DNA of 64,000 bases from Shinella zoogloeoides (GCF_022682305.1 NZ_CP093532.1:1-64000), one strand, 5' to 3'. Positions 51,701 through 61,077 are shown, counted from the stretch's first letter. A program made the numbers and translations. Notes: generated by a model from the sequence alone, not told the origin.

Positions 51701-51910
51701 TTATGTCCCTTGCTTCGCTTCGATATAGAACCTCAACGCTTCTTCGATGATCGGCGCGCGAGCTGACGCGCCCCGTTGCTCCTTGATCCTGTCGATTGCC
51801 TCGACAAGCTCGCCCGGAACATAGGTATTCAACGCCACGCGGCCGGCCGCGATCTGCCGCGCCCTGTGGGCGGCAACGCCCCTGCGAATCTCTTCCGCGC
51901 GTTCCTTCAT
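51701..51910 (-). CDS. Small RHH-like protein
   Basis: A protein of 69 aa. The second half (ALNTYVPGELVEAIDRIKEQ, APIIEEALRFYIEAKQ) is an RHH-like DNA-binding motif; the start is basic and helical (MKERAEEIRRGVAAHRARQI). No toxin gene is adjacent. It may be a copy-number or partition regulator of the third backbone, since ACGT-rich repeats follow at 51995. Confidence 0.65.
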   Translation of the reverse strand: MKERAEEIRRGVAAHRARQIAAGRVALNTYVPGELVEAIDRIKEQRGASARAPIIEEALRFYIEAKQGT

Positions 51911-51994
51911 GTTTACAACTAAGAGCAAGCCGCCCGATTCTGCAATCCCTTGCGGAAGGAACCGGGAAAGGCACTACTTCTAGGATCGGCAGCT

Positions 51995-52033
51995 AAACGT
52001 AGTAACGTCAATGCGTATTCACGTTATTGCGTT
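51995..52033. repeat. ACGT-rich repeats at the edge of the third backbone
   Basis: AACGTAGTAACGTC, AATGCGTATTCACGTTA and a final TTGCGTT, of the same type as the clusters near parA. This is the last sign of the third backbone before Tn3-family DNA begins. Confidence 0.5.
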
Positions 52034-52157
52034 CTAGGGGCTCTGTGGTCATTTCTACATTAATACACGCTAAGGGCATTTTGCAGGTGACGGGAAACAC
52101 ATGATTTCCGCTCACCGTGATCGCGGGGCAAACTGGCCACGCAATAGGGCCATTTTT

Positions 52158-52222
52158 TGCGCGACAAACCCTGTCGGAATGTTAGGCTGTGCGGCAACAC
52201 CTGATTTGAGGTTTGTCGCACA
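52158..52222. promoter_or_regulatory. Candidate res subsite upstream of tnpR
   Basis: TGCGCGACAAACC (52158-52170) and GGTTTGTCGCACA (52210-52222) form an inverted repeat with one mismatch, ending at the tnpR start codon. Such widely spaced inverted words upstream of tnpR are typical of resolvase binding sites that also repress tnpR. Confidence 0.6.
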
Positions 52223-52827
52223 TGTTGATCGGTTACATGCGGGTATCGAGTAGTGACGAGCGCCAGTCGGTTGCCTTGCAGCGCGATGCCCTGCTCGCGG
52301 CCGGGGTCGATGAGCGCCATTTCCATCAGGATCGCGCTTCCGGAGCGCGTGATGACCGGCCGGGTCTGAAGGCATGCCTCGGCGAATTGCGCGAAGGCGA
52401 TGTCCTGGTCGTCTGGAAGATAGATCGGTTAGGCCGGTCACTCTCCCACTTGATCCGCATCGTCGAGGATTTGAAGGAACGTGGTGTCGCCTTCCGATCT
52501 CTCACGGAGGCGATCGACACCACGAATTCGCACGGCGCGTTTCTGTTCAACCTGTTCGGCTCGCTTGCAGAATACGAGAGAGTGCTGATCACCGAGCGGG
52601 TCAATGCCGGCCTGGCGGCGGCTCGCCGACGTGGCCGTAAGGGCGGGAGACCTCCAACGATCGATGCGGAAAAGGTCGAGCAGGTTCTAGCTGCTTTGGA
52701 AGCTGGCGCCAGCAAGGCGTCCGTGTGCCGGACGTTCAAGGTGGCGCGCTCGACCTTGATCGACACGTTGAAGCGGACTGGATGGACAGGCCCCGGCAAG
52801 ACCGGCACGCCCGAAACCGTAGTTTGA
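52222..52827 (+). CDS. tnpR: Tn3-family resolvase TnpR (remnant element)
   Basis: A serine resolvase of 201 aa: MLIGYMRVSSSDERQSVALQ, VVWKIDRLGRSLSHLIRIVE, LFGSLAEYERVLITERVNAG and a C-terminal HTH (VCRTFKVARSTLIDTLKR). The ATG at 52222 matches the family start. It precedes a truncated tnpA in the same orientation (gap 16 bases), the tnpR-tnpA order of Tn21-subgroup elements. The protein looks intact. Confidence 0.92.
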   Translation: MLIGYMRVSSSDERQSVALQRDALLAAGVDERHFHQDRASGARDDRPGLKACLGELREGDVLVVWKIDRLGRSLSHLIRIVEDLKERGVAFRSLTEAIDTTNSHGAFLFNLFGSLAEYERVLITERVNAGLAAARRRGRKGGRPPTIDAEKVEQVLAALEAGASKASVCRTFKVARSTLIDTLKRTGWTGPGKTGTPETVV

Positions 52828-52843
52828 CGAGTGACCGTGGCTG

Positions 52844-53052
52844 ATGGCGTTTCTCGATGAGCAATCGCGTGCCGTTTTATTCGAACCACCCGAAGCTTAT
52901 GAAGATGCGCAAGCGCGCTATGCACTGACTTCCGAGGATATTGTCTTCGTCAAGGAGCATCGCCGGTCGCATAATCGGCTTGGCTTTGCGATCCAACTCG
53001 CACTGGTGCGTGATCTGGGCCGTCTGGCGTCACGACACGAAGGTGGCGAATC
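52844..53052 (+). pseudogene. tnpA: Tn3-family transposase, N-terminal fragment
   Basis: About 70 codons of a Tn3-type transposase start (FLDEQSRAVLFEPPEAYEDA, FVKEHRRSHNRLGFAIQLAL). The frame then runs into the left end of the transposon at 53053 and stops at 53095 in foreign sequence. It could be the missing N terminus of the element whose C terminus lies at 39439, but that is not proven. Confidence 0.85.
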
Positions 53053-53081
53053 TGTCCGACTTTTAAGAACGTATCCGGAAC

Positions 53082-53663
53082 TCAGGTTGGTTTGACCGTG
53101 GATGTCGTTGCTTTTTCGGCCTTGAGAGCTTCGTAGAGGGCGGTTTTCCCGATTTTCACGCGGGCCGCGGCTTCCCGGACGTTCAAACCGGCCGCCAGAT
53201 GCTGGCGGGCTTTGGCAAGTTTGTCCGGGGTTACGACGACTTGTCGGCCACCGCGTCGGCCGCGTTCCTCTGCGGCTTGCAGACCGGCACGTGTTCGTTC
53301 CCGGATCAGATCGCGCTCGAACTGTGCCAGCGCGCCGAACAGGTGGAAGACCAGGCGACCGCCGGATGTCGTGGTGTCGATGTTTTCGGTGATGGATCGG
53401 AAGCCGACGCCTTTGGCCTCCAGTTCGGTGATGATCTCGATGAGGTGCTTCATCGACCGGCCGAGGCGGTCGAGCTTCCAGACTGTGAGCGTGTCGCCGT
53501 CGCGAACGTAGCGGATCGCCTCCGCCAATCCGAGTCGGTCAGTCTTCATGCCGGATGCCTTATCCTCGAACAGCCTTTCACAACCTGCTTTGCGCAAAGC
53601 GTCGAGTTGCAGGGCGGTGTCCTGGTCGCCGGTGGAGACCCTTGCATAGCCGATAGCGGTCAT
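53082..53663 (-). CDS. tnpR: Tn3-family resolvase TnpR
   Basis: A serine resolvase of 193 aa: MTAIGYARVSTGDQDTALQL, TVWKLDRLGRSMKHLIEIIT, HLFGALAQFERDLIRERT and an HTH at the C terminus (NVREAAARVKIGKTALYEAL). The ATG at 53663 is chosen by family start; the upstream extension lies in the res region. Divergent from tnpA. Confidence 0.93.
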   Translation of the reverse strand: MTAIGYARVSTGDQDTALQLDALRKAGCERLFEDKASGMKTDRLGLAEAIRYVRDGDTLTVWKLDRLGRSMKHLIEIITELEAKGVGFRSITENIDTTTSGGRLVFHLFGALAQFERDLIRERTRAGLQAAEERGRRGGRQVVVTPDKLAKARQHLAAGLNVREAAARVKIGKTALYEALKAEKATTSTVKPT

Positions 53664-53828
53664 GAGACGTGGTTTGTCCGTTTTTCCGTTGAATACGGAC
53701 ATTGTCCGATTTGCCGTTTCATGACAAGGTTTGCGGACAAGAACTGTGGATGCCGCGAAACGTTCGTTTGTCGGACACGCATTTTCCGTTTCGCTGCACT
53801 CTCCGCGGCGAAACGGGAAGATCAGTGA
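53664..53828. promoter_or_regulatory. res region between divergent tnpR and tnpA
   Basis: Contains several GTCCG/CGGAC inverted words: GTCCGTTTTTCC with ACGGACA about 53680-53700, TGTCCGATTTGCC near 53703 and GCGGACA and GTCGGACA further on. The words resemble the element's own terminal repeats. This is the expected place for res and for both promoters. Confidence 0.65.
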
Positions 53829-56795
53829 ATGGCGCGAAGAGCATTACTGAGCGAGGCATGGTGGCAACAGGCGACGATCATCCCGGATAACGAAAGGGAG
53901 ATCGCCAAACATTATACGCTGGATCGATCGGATCTCGACCTGATCATGCGACAGAACAAGGCCGCGAACAGACTGGGCCTCGCCTGTGTTCTGGCCACGC
54001 TACGATACCCTGGCCGACCGCTTGCGGATGGCGAGGTCCTGCCGGCTGGCGTCTTACGATTTCTGGCGCGGCAGATCGGCGTCGATCACCATGAGATCGA
54101 ACGTTATTTCGAGCGCCCACAGACGCGGCGCGAGCATCTGGCCCTGCTTTTCGACAGAATGCAGATGCGTCCGTTTGTGCCTTCGGACGTGCGGGCACTC
54201 ACAGGCTGGCTGACACCTGCCGCACAAACCCTGCGCCAGGCCGATGTATTGGCGGATATGGTCGTGGAAGAACTGCGACGCAGGAGAATTCTCTTGCCAG
54301 CGCGGCCAGCGCTCGAAGCCATCATTCATGTGGCGATCAGGCGCGGCATTCGTATTGCTCATCGGGCCTTGGCCGGCGGGATCTCAGAAGGCCAAAAGCT
54401 CGATCTGGACAAGCTTCTCGATCCGCGTGAGGGGACAAGCGTGACCATTCTTGCCTGGGCGAGAACGCCGGCATTGTCGCCAGCCGCCGTCAACCTCGAC
54501 AGAATTGCCGAGCGCATTCGCTTTCTCCGGTCTCTGAACCTGCCGACGACGTTGATGGATCGAATTCCGGCCAAGGTCTTTGACGAATTTGCTGCAGAGG
54601 GGACGCGAATGAGCGCGCAGCATCTGCGCGACCTTAACACCGAACGCCGACATGCTGTCCTGGCTGCAACAGTGCTCCACCTTTCCCGCCATCTCACCGA
54701 TTGCGCGATCGACATGTTCAAGAAACTCATGGGCATCCTGACGCGGCGAGCCAATAACCAGGCGGCTGCTCGCGTCACCCGATCCGTTCGGGAAGTGCAG
54801 ACGCCGTTGAAGGACGTTTCAAAAGTCTGCCATGCGATCATCAAGGCTAGAGAGAAGGGTGAGGACATGGCCAAAGCGCTTGATCTGGTCATCCAATGGC
54901 CAGCTTTTACAACCAGTGTCCAGGCGGTCGATACGCTGATCGCGCCGGATGTTATCGACGGTAAAATCGAAATGCTCCAGCGCTATCCGACGATCAGGAA
55001 ACTGGCGCCACAGTTTCTCTCCACTCTCGTGTTCCGCGGTCACGCAGTGGCGGCGACCCTCTTGCGGGCGCTATCCGTGGTCGCGGGTCTATATCGTACG
55101 GGCAAAAGGACCATACCCGACAAGGCACCGATCTCCTTTGCGCCGAAGGGCTGGATGCCTCTCATACTCAAAGATGGAAAGATTGATCGCAGGGCTTATG
55201 AGCTTTGCCTGTTCAGCGAATTGAAGCGCCGGCTCGATGCGGGCGATGTCTGGGTGGAAGGAGCCAAACGCTTCCAGTCTTTCGAAAGCTTTCTCATTCC
55301 CACGCCGACATTCGAGCTGATGCGTGAGGAAGGACCGCTTCCAATCGCCGTTGATACCGATGTCGAGACGTATCTTCGCCAACAGCGCCAGCTGCTGAAC
55401 GATGGACTGGCTGACCTCTCGCGTCTGGCCGCAGCCGGCGAGCTCGACGATGTAGAACTGACCGGGGCGGGGTTTAGCGTCACGCCGCACAAGGCTATGT
55501 TTCCGGACATCGCCAAGTCGCTGAAGCTAAAGGTGGAAAGCCGTCTGCCTGCGATCCGCATCACTGACCTTTTGCTCGAGGTTGACGCCCGAACGGAATT
55601 TTCGAACGCCTTTACCCATTTGCGCAGCGGTCGGACGGCCGACAACAAGCTTGCGCTCCTCACCGCCATCCTGGCGGACGGCATCAATCTCGGTCTCACG
55701 AGAATGGCGGACGTTTCCCCCGGCATTACGATGCGCCAACTCGCCTGGGCGCACGACTGGCATATTCGCGAGGAAGGTTACACGGCCGCGCACGCCATTC
55801 TCGTCAACGCCCAGAGGCAATTGCCTCTGGCAAGCTTGTGGGGCGATGGAACAACGTCATCCTCCGATGGCCAGTATTTTCCGGCGGGCGGACACGCCGA
55901 GGCGATCGGCGACCTCAACGGCCGCTATGGTCCCAACCCCGGCGCCAAATTCTACCGGTTCACCTCTGACCAGTACGGCGCTTTCTACATCATCGCCATG
56001 AATGCCAATGCGAGCGAAGCCATCTATGTCCTCGATGGACTGCTCTATCATGGCAGCGATCTCGCCATCGAAACCCACTATGTCGATACCGGCGGGGTAA
56101 GCGATATGAGCTTCGCCCTTTGCCATCTCGTTGGTTTCCAGATTGTGCCTCGGCTGCGCGGTCTCAAGGATCGCAAGCTCTATCTCTTCCCGGGCGACGC
56201 GCCTCCCGAAAACCTGGCGCCGCTCGTTGGCGAGCACATCAACGTCGAGCGGATCAAGGCAAACTGGAACGACATCCTGCGGCTGGTCACGACGATCCGT
56301 TCCGGGCAGGTTCGGCCTTCGACGGTGTTGGCAAAGCTGTCCGCATTCCCACGCCAGAACGGACTGGCGTTGGCGCTACGCGATCTCGGTCGCATCAATC
56401 GGTCCATCTTTCTGCCCCAGTGGTGGCAGAACCCCGAAATGCGCAGGAACGCGACGGTCGGCCTCAACAAGAGCGAATCCCAGAACACCTTGGCCCGCGC
56501 ACTGTTCTTCAATCGCCTCGGAGAATTGCGCGACCGGACTTTCGAGAGCCAGTTCTACCGAGCATCTGGACTGAACCTGCTAATCAACGCCATCGTCTAC
56601 TGGAACACACTCTATCTCGAACCGGCGTTCGCCGAGCTCAACCGAGATGGCATTCCCACGCCGCTTGACATCATCAAACACATTACCCCACTCGGCTGGC
56701 AGCACATCAGTCTCACCGGCGATTACATCTGGACCCCAAAAGACGGCGTTGATCTCAGGCCATTGCGGCGCGAAACATCTATCCTCGCAGCGTGA
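53829..56795 (+). CDS. tnpA: Tn3-family transposase TnpA
   Basis: A full-length transposase of 988 aa. The N-terminal DNA-binding region begins MARRALLSEAWWQQATIIPD. Catalytic regions are [27 protein letters not shown] and LNKSESQNTLARALFFNRLG. It is the same length as the Tn21-like TnpA at 44289 but clearly diverged, so a different branch of the family. It appears intact and its terminal repeat lies 5 bases after the stop. Confidence 0.95.
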   Translation: MARRALLSEAWWQQATIIPDNEREIAKHYTLDRSDLDLIMRQNKAANRLGLACVLATLRYPGRPLADGEVLPAGVLRFLARQIGVDHHEIERYFERPQTRREHLALLFDRMQMRPFVPSDVRALTGWLTPAAQTLRQADVLADMVVEELRRRRILLPARPALEAIIHVAIRRGIRIAHRALAGGISEGQKLDLDKLLDPREGTSVTILAWARTPALSPAAVNLDRIAERIRFLRSLNLPTTLMDRIPAKVFDEFAAEGTRMSAQHLRDLNTERRHAVLAATVLHLSRHLTDCAIDMFKKLMGILTRRANNQAAARVTRSVREVQTPLKDVSKVCHAIIKAREKGEDMAKALDLVIQWPAFTTSVQAVDTLIAPDVIDGKIEMLQRYPTIRKLAPQFLSTLVFRGHAVAATLLRALSVVAGLYRTGKRTIPDKAPISFAPKGWMPLILKDGKIDRRAYELCLFSELKRRLDAGDVWVEGAKRFQSFESFLIPTPTFELMREEGPLPIAVDTDVETYLRQQRQLLNDGLADLSRLAAAGELDDVELTGAGFSVTPHKAMFPDIAKSLKLKVESRLPAIRITDLLLEVDARTEFSNAFTHLRSGRTADNKLALLTAILADGINLGLTRMADVSPGITMRQLAWAHDWHIREEGYTAAHAILVNAQRQLPLASLWGDGTTSSSDGQYFPAGGHAEAIGDLNGRYGPNPGAKFYRFTSDQYGAFYIIAMNANASEAIYVLDGLLYHGSDLAIETHYVDTGGVSDMSFALCHLVGFQIVPRLRGLKDRKLYLFPGDAPPENLAPLVGEHINVERIKANWNDILRLVTTIRSGQVRPSTVLAKLSAFPRQNGLALALRDLGRINRSIFLPQWWQNPEMRRNATVGLNKSESQNTLARALFFNRLGELRDRTFESQFYRASGLNLLINAIVYWNTLYLEPAFAELNRDGIPTPLDIIKHITPLGWQHISLTGDYIWTPKDGVDLRPLRRETSILAA

Positions 56796-56851
56796 TCACC
56801 ATACGTTCTCAAAAGTCGGACAGATCCAACACTTTCGTGTCGTGACGCCGT

Positions 56852-57055
56852 GATCTTCTGGAGATCGTTGAGGATCGCTATGAGAGGCGATCCACCATCG
56901 TCACAAGCCAGGTGCCCGTCGATCACTGGTACGACATGATCGGCAATCCGACGCTCGCTGACGCCATCCTCGATCGCTTGGTCCACAATGCCTACCGCAT
57001 CGAACTCACCGGCGAGAGCTTGCGAAAGCAGCGTCCGCTACCATCCGACGCTTGA
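56852..57055 (+). pseudogene. istB: IS21-family IstB helper, C-terminal fragment
   Basis: 67 codons remain: [20 protein letters not shown], then [40 protein letters not shown] and a stop. This is the typical end of IstB-type AAA helper proteins. The 5' part, with Walker motifs, was lost where the Tn3-family element now ends (56822). Confidence 0.9.
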
Positions 57056-57106
57056 CCCCACGACAATCCAGAGCCATTCAAAACAACGACCCAAGGGAGC
57101 ATCAAC

Positions 57107-57201
57107 TGGCCGGCTTCAAATCGGAATGCTGGCCGGAATGAAATCGGAATGGGTGGCCGGCTTCGTTTCGGAATCAATGGCCGGCTTCATCGGAATACGC
57201 A
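57107..57201. repeat. IS21-family right end with repeated terminal motifs
   Basis: Four tandem copies of about 21-24 bp begin TGGCCGG and continue CTTCAAATCGGAAT or similar, at 57107, 57130, 57154 and 57178. Multiple end repeats of this kind are characteristic of IS21 elements and their IstA binding. With the istB fragment they mark the surviving right end of an IS21-type element. Confidence 0.85.
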
Positions 57202-57304
57202 CTCGGATAAATCCGAGTGAACCGGATATCGCTCCTGAGGATGCGACTGAGGTTCCTGACAAGCGGGACGTTGAGGCGCAGCGTCCCGCGGCTAGCAGGG
57301 GAAG

Positions 57305-57784
57305 ATGAACATGAATGCGAGGGATGAATGTGCTTCTCGCAAATCATCAAATGATGCGCTGAGGAAAGCGAGAATGCAGCGCCGGCCTTGGCAATTGCTG
57401 ATAACCGGAAACCCAAAGGAGCCGATCGCCTTCAGCGTCGAGACCCGCGATGCGCTCACCAGCATGTTCGAGCTCTTCCCACATCTGAGTAGCCTTACGC
57501 TCAAGACGCGTCACGGGGACCTTTCCGTCACGCGAGATTTCCCCGGCGATTACACCAGCCGAGTTGATGAGATGATAGCTGCGGTGTTCCGGAACGACCC
57601 TGACATCACGGGTATTGTCTTCCCGGCAACAAGTACGCAACCCGAGCACACGGCCACGCCTGACGATCCGCATTGGTCGGCGGACGGCAGGATACTCTCA
57701 GAAATCAGTGAAGCCTTGAGGGCGGGCAAGATCACGGGCGACGAAGCCGTACGCCGCATGAAAGAACTTCACTCGGGGGAATAG
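57305..57784 (+). CDS. Hypothetical protein upstream of a mobilization-like gene
   Basis: A soluble protein of 159 aa that I do not recognise (WQLLITGNPKEPIAFSVETR, LTSMFELFPHLSSLTLKTRH, ILSEISEALRAGKITGDEAV). Starts at 57305 and 57311 are possible. It ends 3 bases before the next gene, so the two are co-transcribed. Confidence 0.65.
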   Translation: MNMNARDECASRKSSNDALRKARMQRRPWQLLITGNPKEPIAFSVETRDALTSMFELFPHLSSLTLKTRHGDLSVTRDFPGDYTSRVDEMIAAVFRNDPDITGIVFPATSTQPEHTATPDDPHWSADGRILSEISEALRAGKITGDEAVRRMKELHSGE

Positions 57785-57787
57785 GAC

Positions 57788-58066
57788 ATGGCTCGCAAGT
57801 CTATCGAACAACGCCTGGCGGAACTGGATGCGCAGCGCTCCGCTCTCAAGGCTCGGCTATCGAAGCAGGAACGCGCTAATGATACGCGCCGTAAGGTGCT
57901 TCTGGGCGCACTCGTCCTGCACCGTCTGGAGAACGCCAATGATCCGGAATTCACAAAGCGCCTTGGGGATTGGCTGCGACGCGAGCTGCCCGGGTTCCTG
58001 ACGCGGGATGCAGATAAGGATCTATTCGACGATATCCTGAAGGAGGGGAGCCTGGGTGGGTCCTGA
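57788..58066 (+). CDS. TraD/MobC-like mobilization accessory protein
   Basis: A basic protein of 92 aa (RLAELDAQRSALKARLSKQE, RRKVLLGALVLHRLEN, GFLTRDADKDLFDDILKEG). It is of the small TraD/MobC-like type usually found next to relaxase genes on alphaproteobacterial plasmids. No relaxase gene follows here, so the mobilization locus is incomplete within the window. Confidence 0.7.
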   Translation: MARKSIEQRLAELDAQRSALKARLSKQERANDTRRKVLLGALVLHRLENANDPEFTKRLGDWLRRELPGFLTRDADKDLFDDILKEGSLGGS

Positions 58067-58389
58067 GGCTTCCTAACGGAACGAAACCTGTAAGCAGCTA
58101 GTGAACACGAGCAGCGGGCCATCCTCTCGATTATGTATCGCCGGTCGTCGTCGGCTGGGCAGCCTCGGCGCCCGCAGGGTTAGTCGTGACAGGTCAGCCG
58201 AGGCAGGTTGGGGTAGCGACGAGCTCAGGTAGTAATAGCTGTCGCTGATCATCCCGAAATAGGCGCTTGCCTCGGTCTCCTCGAACACGCCTCTTATAGG
58301 GCGCTTTGCTTCACCTATATGTAAGCCATCCTCTGTTCCAGGAGCCGCGCGCAGCAGATAGTGACGAAAGCAGTGAGAGCTGTTTTGGA
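58067..58389. other. Gap after the mobilization-like gene
   Basis: A minus-strand frame of 71 codons at 58073-58288 exists but looks like random coding (Ser/Arg/Leu-rich, no family). If a transfer origin is linked to the TraD/MobC-like gene, it could lie here. I see no repeats that prove it. Confidence 0.3.
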
Positions 58390-58677
58390 TTAGATTCCAG
58401 CTTTGTCCATCAAAGCCTTGAGTGCATCAGGATAGCTGAGATTTTCCCGGATGGCATAGCTAACAAAGCGGTTGTAGACGGAGATCGTCGGTCGCATGTT
58501 CAAGTTAGCTGATGGCTCGGTCTTCTGGCGTCGCACGATCTTTTCTGTCGGTTCCCGGCTCGTAAAGCCAACACGATCGGCGACTTTATCGATCTCCGCA
58601 TCCGCTGGTCCCTTTTCGGGGACGTTATCCGGCTTGATCTGGCTTAATCTCCCAAAACCCAGTTCGCGGCCAGTCAT
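58390..58677 (-). CDS. Small partner protein of ParA (first replicon)
   Basis: A protein of 95 aa with a polar N terminus and a C-terminal helical region ([33 protein letters not shown]). The ATG overlaps the parA stop as ATGA. By position it is the DNA-binding partner that replaces ParB, though no clear RHH is visible. Confidence 0.7.
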   Translation of the reverse strand: MTGRELGFGRLSQIKPDNVPEKGPADAEIDKVADRVGFTSREPTEKIVRRQKTEPSANLNMRPTISVYNRFVSYAIRENLSYPDALKALMDKAGI

Positions 58678-59345
58678 GCGGCTACCTTTCCGACTACGAT
58701 CTCGATCAGTTCCTCAGCAAGTTTGGCCGCATTATCACGCGCCTGCGGCAGACCATTTACCTCCGCGGGATTCAGTTCTTCCAAGTCGAGCTGATGGTAG
58801 AACATCGATTTATAGGCAGACCGTTCATTGAGGTGGGTTCCAAATTGTGGCACCTGCCCTCCCCTCAGTTGATTGAGGATGGCTCGTTCAAGCTTGGTCG
58901 GTATGGCTGGGGATGTTCTGGTAAAGAGGACCCGGTAGGGAATCGTCTTTTCGAACGACTGCTCTTCTTCCTGAATAAGTCGGATTGCCTTGGCGGCCTG
59001 TTCGGCATCCGTTGGGCTTGCTTGGATAGGAATGATCACCAGTTGCGAGCGGGCGAGCGCACGCGACATGAGTCGGCTCGCAGTTCCCTCCAGATCCACG
59101 AAAACGAACTGGTGCTGGCGCCGATAAGCGTCGAGCTTGCTGGTAATATTGCTTTCATTCACATCACCATCGACCAGCAAAGGGTTTTTGGACGGCCCCA
59201 GGCGCCAGTCTCTTATTGGTCGGTTGGGATCGCAATCCAATATCATCACGCTGGCGCCGTTGGCTGCAAGTGTTGAGCCGACGACCAGGGTGGTAGTGGA
59301 CTTTCCCGCTCCCCCTTTCGGATTTGCTACTGCGATAACAGGCAT
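58674..59345 (-). CDS. parA: ParA partition ATPase (first replicon)
   Basis: A protein of 223 aa: [20 protein letters not shown] carries the deviant Walker A (KGGAGKST), then [16 protein letters not shown] and [20 protein letters not shown]. It is of the ParA/VirC1 type. The ATG at 59345 fits the family start; 8 extra upstream codons are possible. A 10-bp-period repeat array lies directly upstream (59374-59510). Confidence 0.93.
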   Translation of the reverse strand: MPVIAVANPKGGAGKSTTTLVVGSTLAANGASVMILDCDPNRPIRDWRLGPSKNPLLVDGDVNESNITSKLDAYRRQHQFVFVDLEGTASRLMSRALARSQLVIIPIQASPTDAEQAAKAIRLIQEEEQSFEKTIPYRVLFTRTSPAIPTKLERAILNQLRGGQVPQFGTHLNERSAYKSMFYHQLDLEELNPAEVNGLPQARDNAAKLAEELIEIVVGKVAA

Positions 59346-59373
59346 TTGGCCCCCTAAAAATCGAATCATACGA

Positions 59374-59510
59374 GCGCGTCATAACGCACTATCAAGCTCC
59401 ATGAAGCACGCACATGCTTTAGAAAGCGTTGACGTTCGTTATGACGCATATTGACGCATTATGACGCGTTAACGTCAACGCACGTTACCGTTAGCGCGTC
59501 TTGATGCGGG
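59374..59510. repeat. Partition-type repeats upstream of the first parA
   Basis: Three adjacent 10-bp units beginning NTGACGC (59441, 59451, 59461) are followed by inverted forms (AACGTCAACGC, GTTACCGTTAGCGCG). Further GCGTCATAACGC words lie at 59378. The regular helical-turn spacing fits cooperative binding by the small ParA partner. The remaining DNA to 59757 shows no gene. Confidence 0.7.
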
Positions 59511-59757
59511 ATAAAGCTTCATCTCTCCCATTGCAGTGCGGTAACCACCCCACATGCGTCCTGTCTTAGAAAATGATCACAAAGTGAGGATCAGCCCGTG
59601 CAACACCGGACGCGTCCAAGCATCCAATGAGGACCCTGTCTTCTACCGCCTGATATTAAGGCAAACGTCTGGCGAAGCCCCGATGGGGGGCGCCAGGCAA
59701 AAGAAACGTGAATTAGGTTAGTGCCATACCACGGCGACAGCGGCGAAGACGCCTGCG

Positions 59758-61077
59758 TCAGACCCTCTGACTTCCTACCCATTGCTTAATGAGCTCCAGG
59801 CCGCACCCAAGCAGCTCCTCGGCCTTTTCCTTGGACGCTGCCTCCACATAACACCGCATCTCCGGCGCATTGCCAGATGGCCTGAAATGGATGATGCGAT
59901 CCCCGTTGAGAGCAACACGCAGTCCATCTATGTCGGTCTTGTCTTGAACCTCCCCAACCGAGCGAAGAAAGTCAGACAGGTTGCTGTCGCTGGCGCGAAG
60001 ATGCGCCATCAAAGCGGTGCTGCCTTCGGTTGGAAAATTCTCCAGCCGATCTGCTGCAGCGACAGGAAGATTGAAGGATGCTGCGATCTCTGACATCGGC
60101 GCTTGGCGTTCAACACGCAGGGCAAGGATAGCAAGGATAGGCAGCAAGCAGTCACGTGTGGGAAGCGCCCAGATTGTCTCGCCCCCGACGGAGAAATCAG
60201 ATGCGGTCAGAAAGCCTCCATTGGCCTCAAAGCCGACCACTCCTGCCTGTCCAGTTGCCACGGCCTCCTGCATGGCAGCGATAACATAAGGAGAGCCAAC
60301 TTTTGTCCTGACGACCTTGAACGAGCCAGCAGCTTCTATCCCCGAATTAGAGGTCACGGGAGTAACGAGGACTTGGGCGCCTAGAAACCTCGCTGTGACA
60401 AGCCCCAGCAGATCCCCTCTAACTGGCATGCCTTTCTCATCTGCGACAAGTGGTCGGTCACCATCACCATCAGCCGACACAAGGGCGTCCAGCTGATGTT
60501 CCTGCGCCCAGGTCTGAAGCAGCCGAACCGTCGGAGGGGAGACAGCTTCGGTATCGACGGGGATGAAGCTTTCGGACCGGCCCAAAGGCACGACCTCTGC
60601 TCCATAAAAGCCAAGGACATCGACCAGAACATCGCGAGCGACCGTGCTGTGCTGATAAACGCCTAGGCGAAGGCCTTTCAAAGCGTCCCTTGGCAGCAAG
60701 GAGCGGTTCCGTTCAAGGAAGAATTCTAGACATTCGGCAGACCGATTGTCTGATACGGCCAAGGAGGGGAGGGGCTGAGGAAGGCCTTCAGCTGCGGCCA
60801 ATGCCGCGATGGCTTCCTCATCTTGCTTGTTGATCTCACCATCTGGTCGATAGAACTTGATGCCGTTTCGATCTGCAGGAATGTGGGAGCCGGTGACCAT
60901 AAGCGACGCTGCCCCCAGCTGAAGGCCGTAGAGCGCAAGCGCCGGTGTGGGGACTGCCCCGCCGTCGAGAACTCTAAAACCGAGCCCAGCGAGCGCATTG
61001 GTGCAATTTAAAGCGATCTGTGGGCTTGAGTCGCGGAAATCCTGTCCGATCAGGATCGGATCACCTTCTGCAGCCAA
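59758..61077 (-). pseudogene. manB: Phosphomannomutase lacking its N terminus
   Basis: An alpha-D-phosphohexomutase of the ManB/AlgC type, 439 codons. The phosphoserine loop is VTGSHIPADRNGIKFYRPDG, the metal loop SADGDGDRPLVADE, the sugar loop GFEANGGFL and the phosphate loop HFRPSGNAPEMRCY. The frame opens at a TTG inside the first domain and an in-frame TGA lies 7 codons upstream. The roughly 45 residues that normally include the KFGTSGLRG loop are therefore missing. If active it would supply mannose-1-phosphate for the glycan genes, but loss of the first strand makes that unlikely. Confidence 0.8.

Larger units (their letters stand above)
53053..56822. mobile_element. Complete Tn3-family transposon (tnpR, res, tnpA)
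   Basis: A 3.8-kb element with divergent tnpR and tnpA and a res region between them. Its ends begin TGTCCGACTTTT and match over 22 bases with one difference (53053-53074 and 56801-56822). They diverge after that, which is shorter than the usual 38 bp. Left flank is a cut tnpA and right flank an IS21 helper gene, with no target duplication. Confidence 0.85.
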
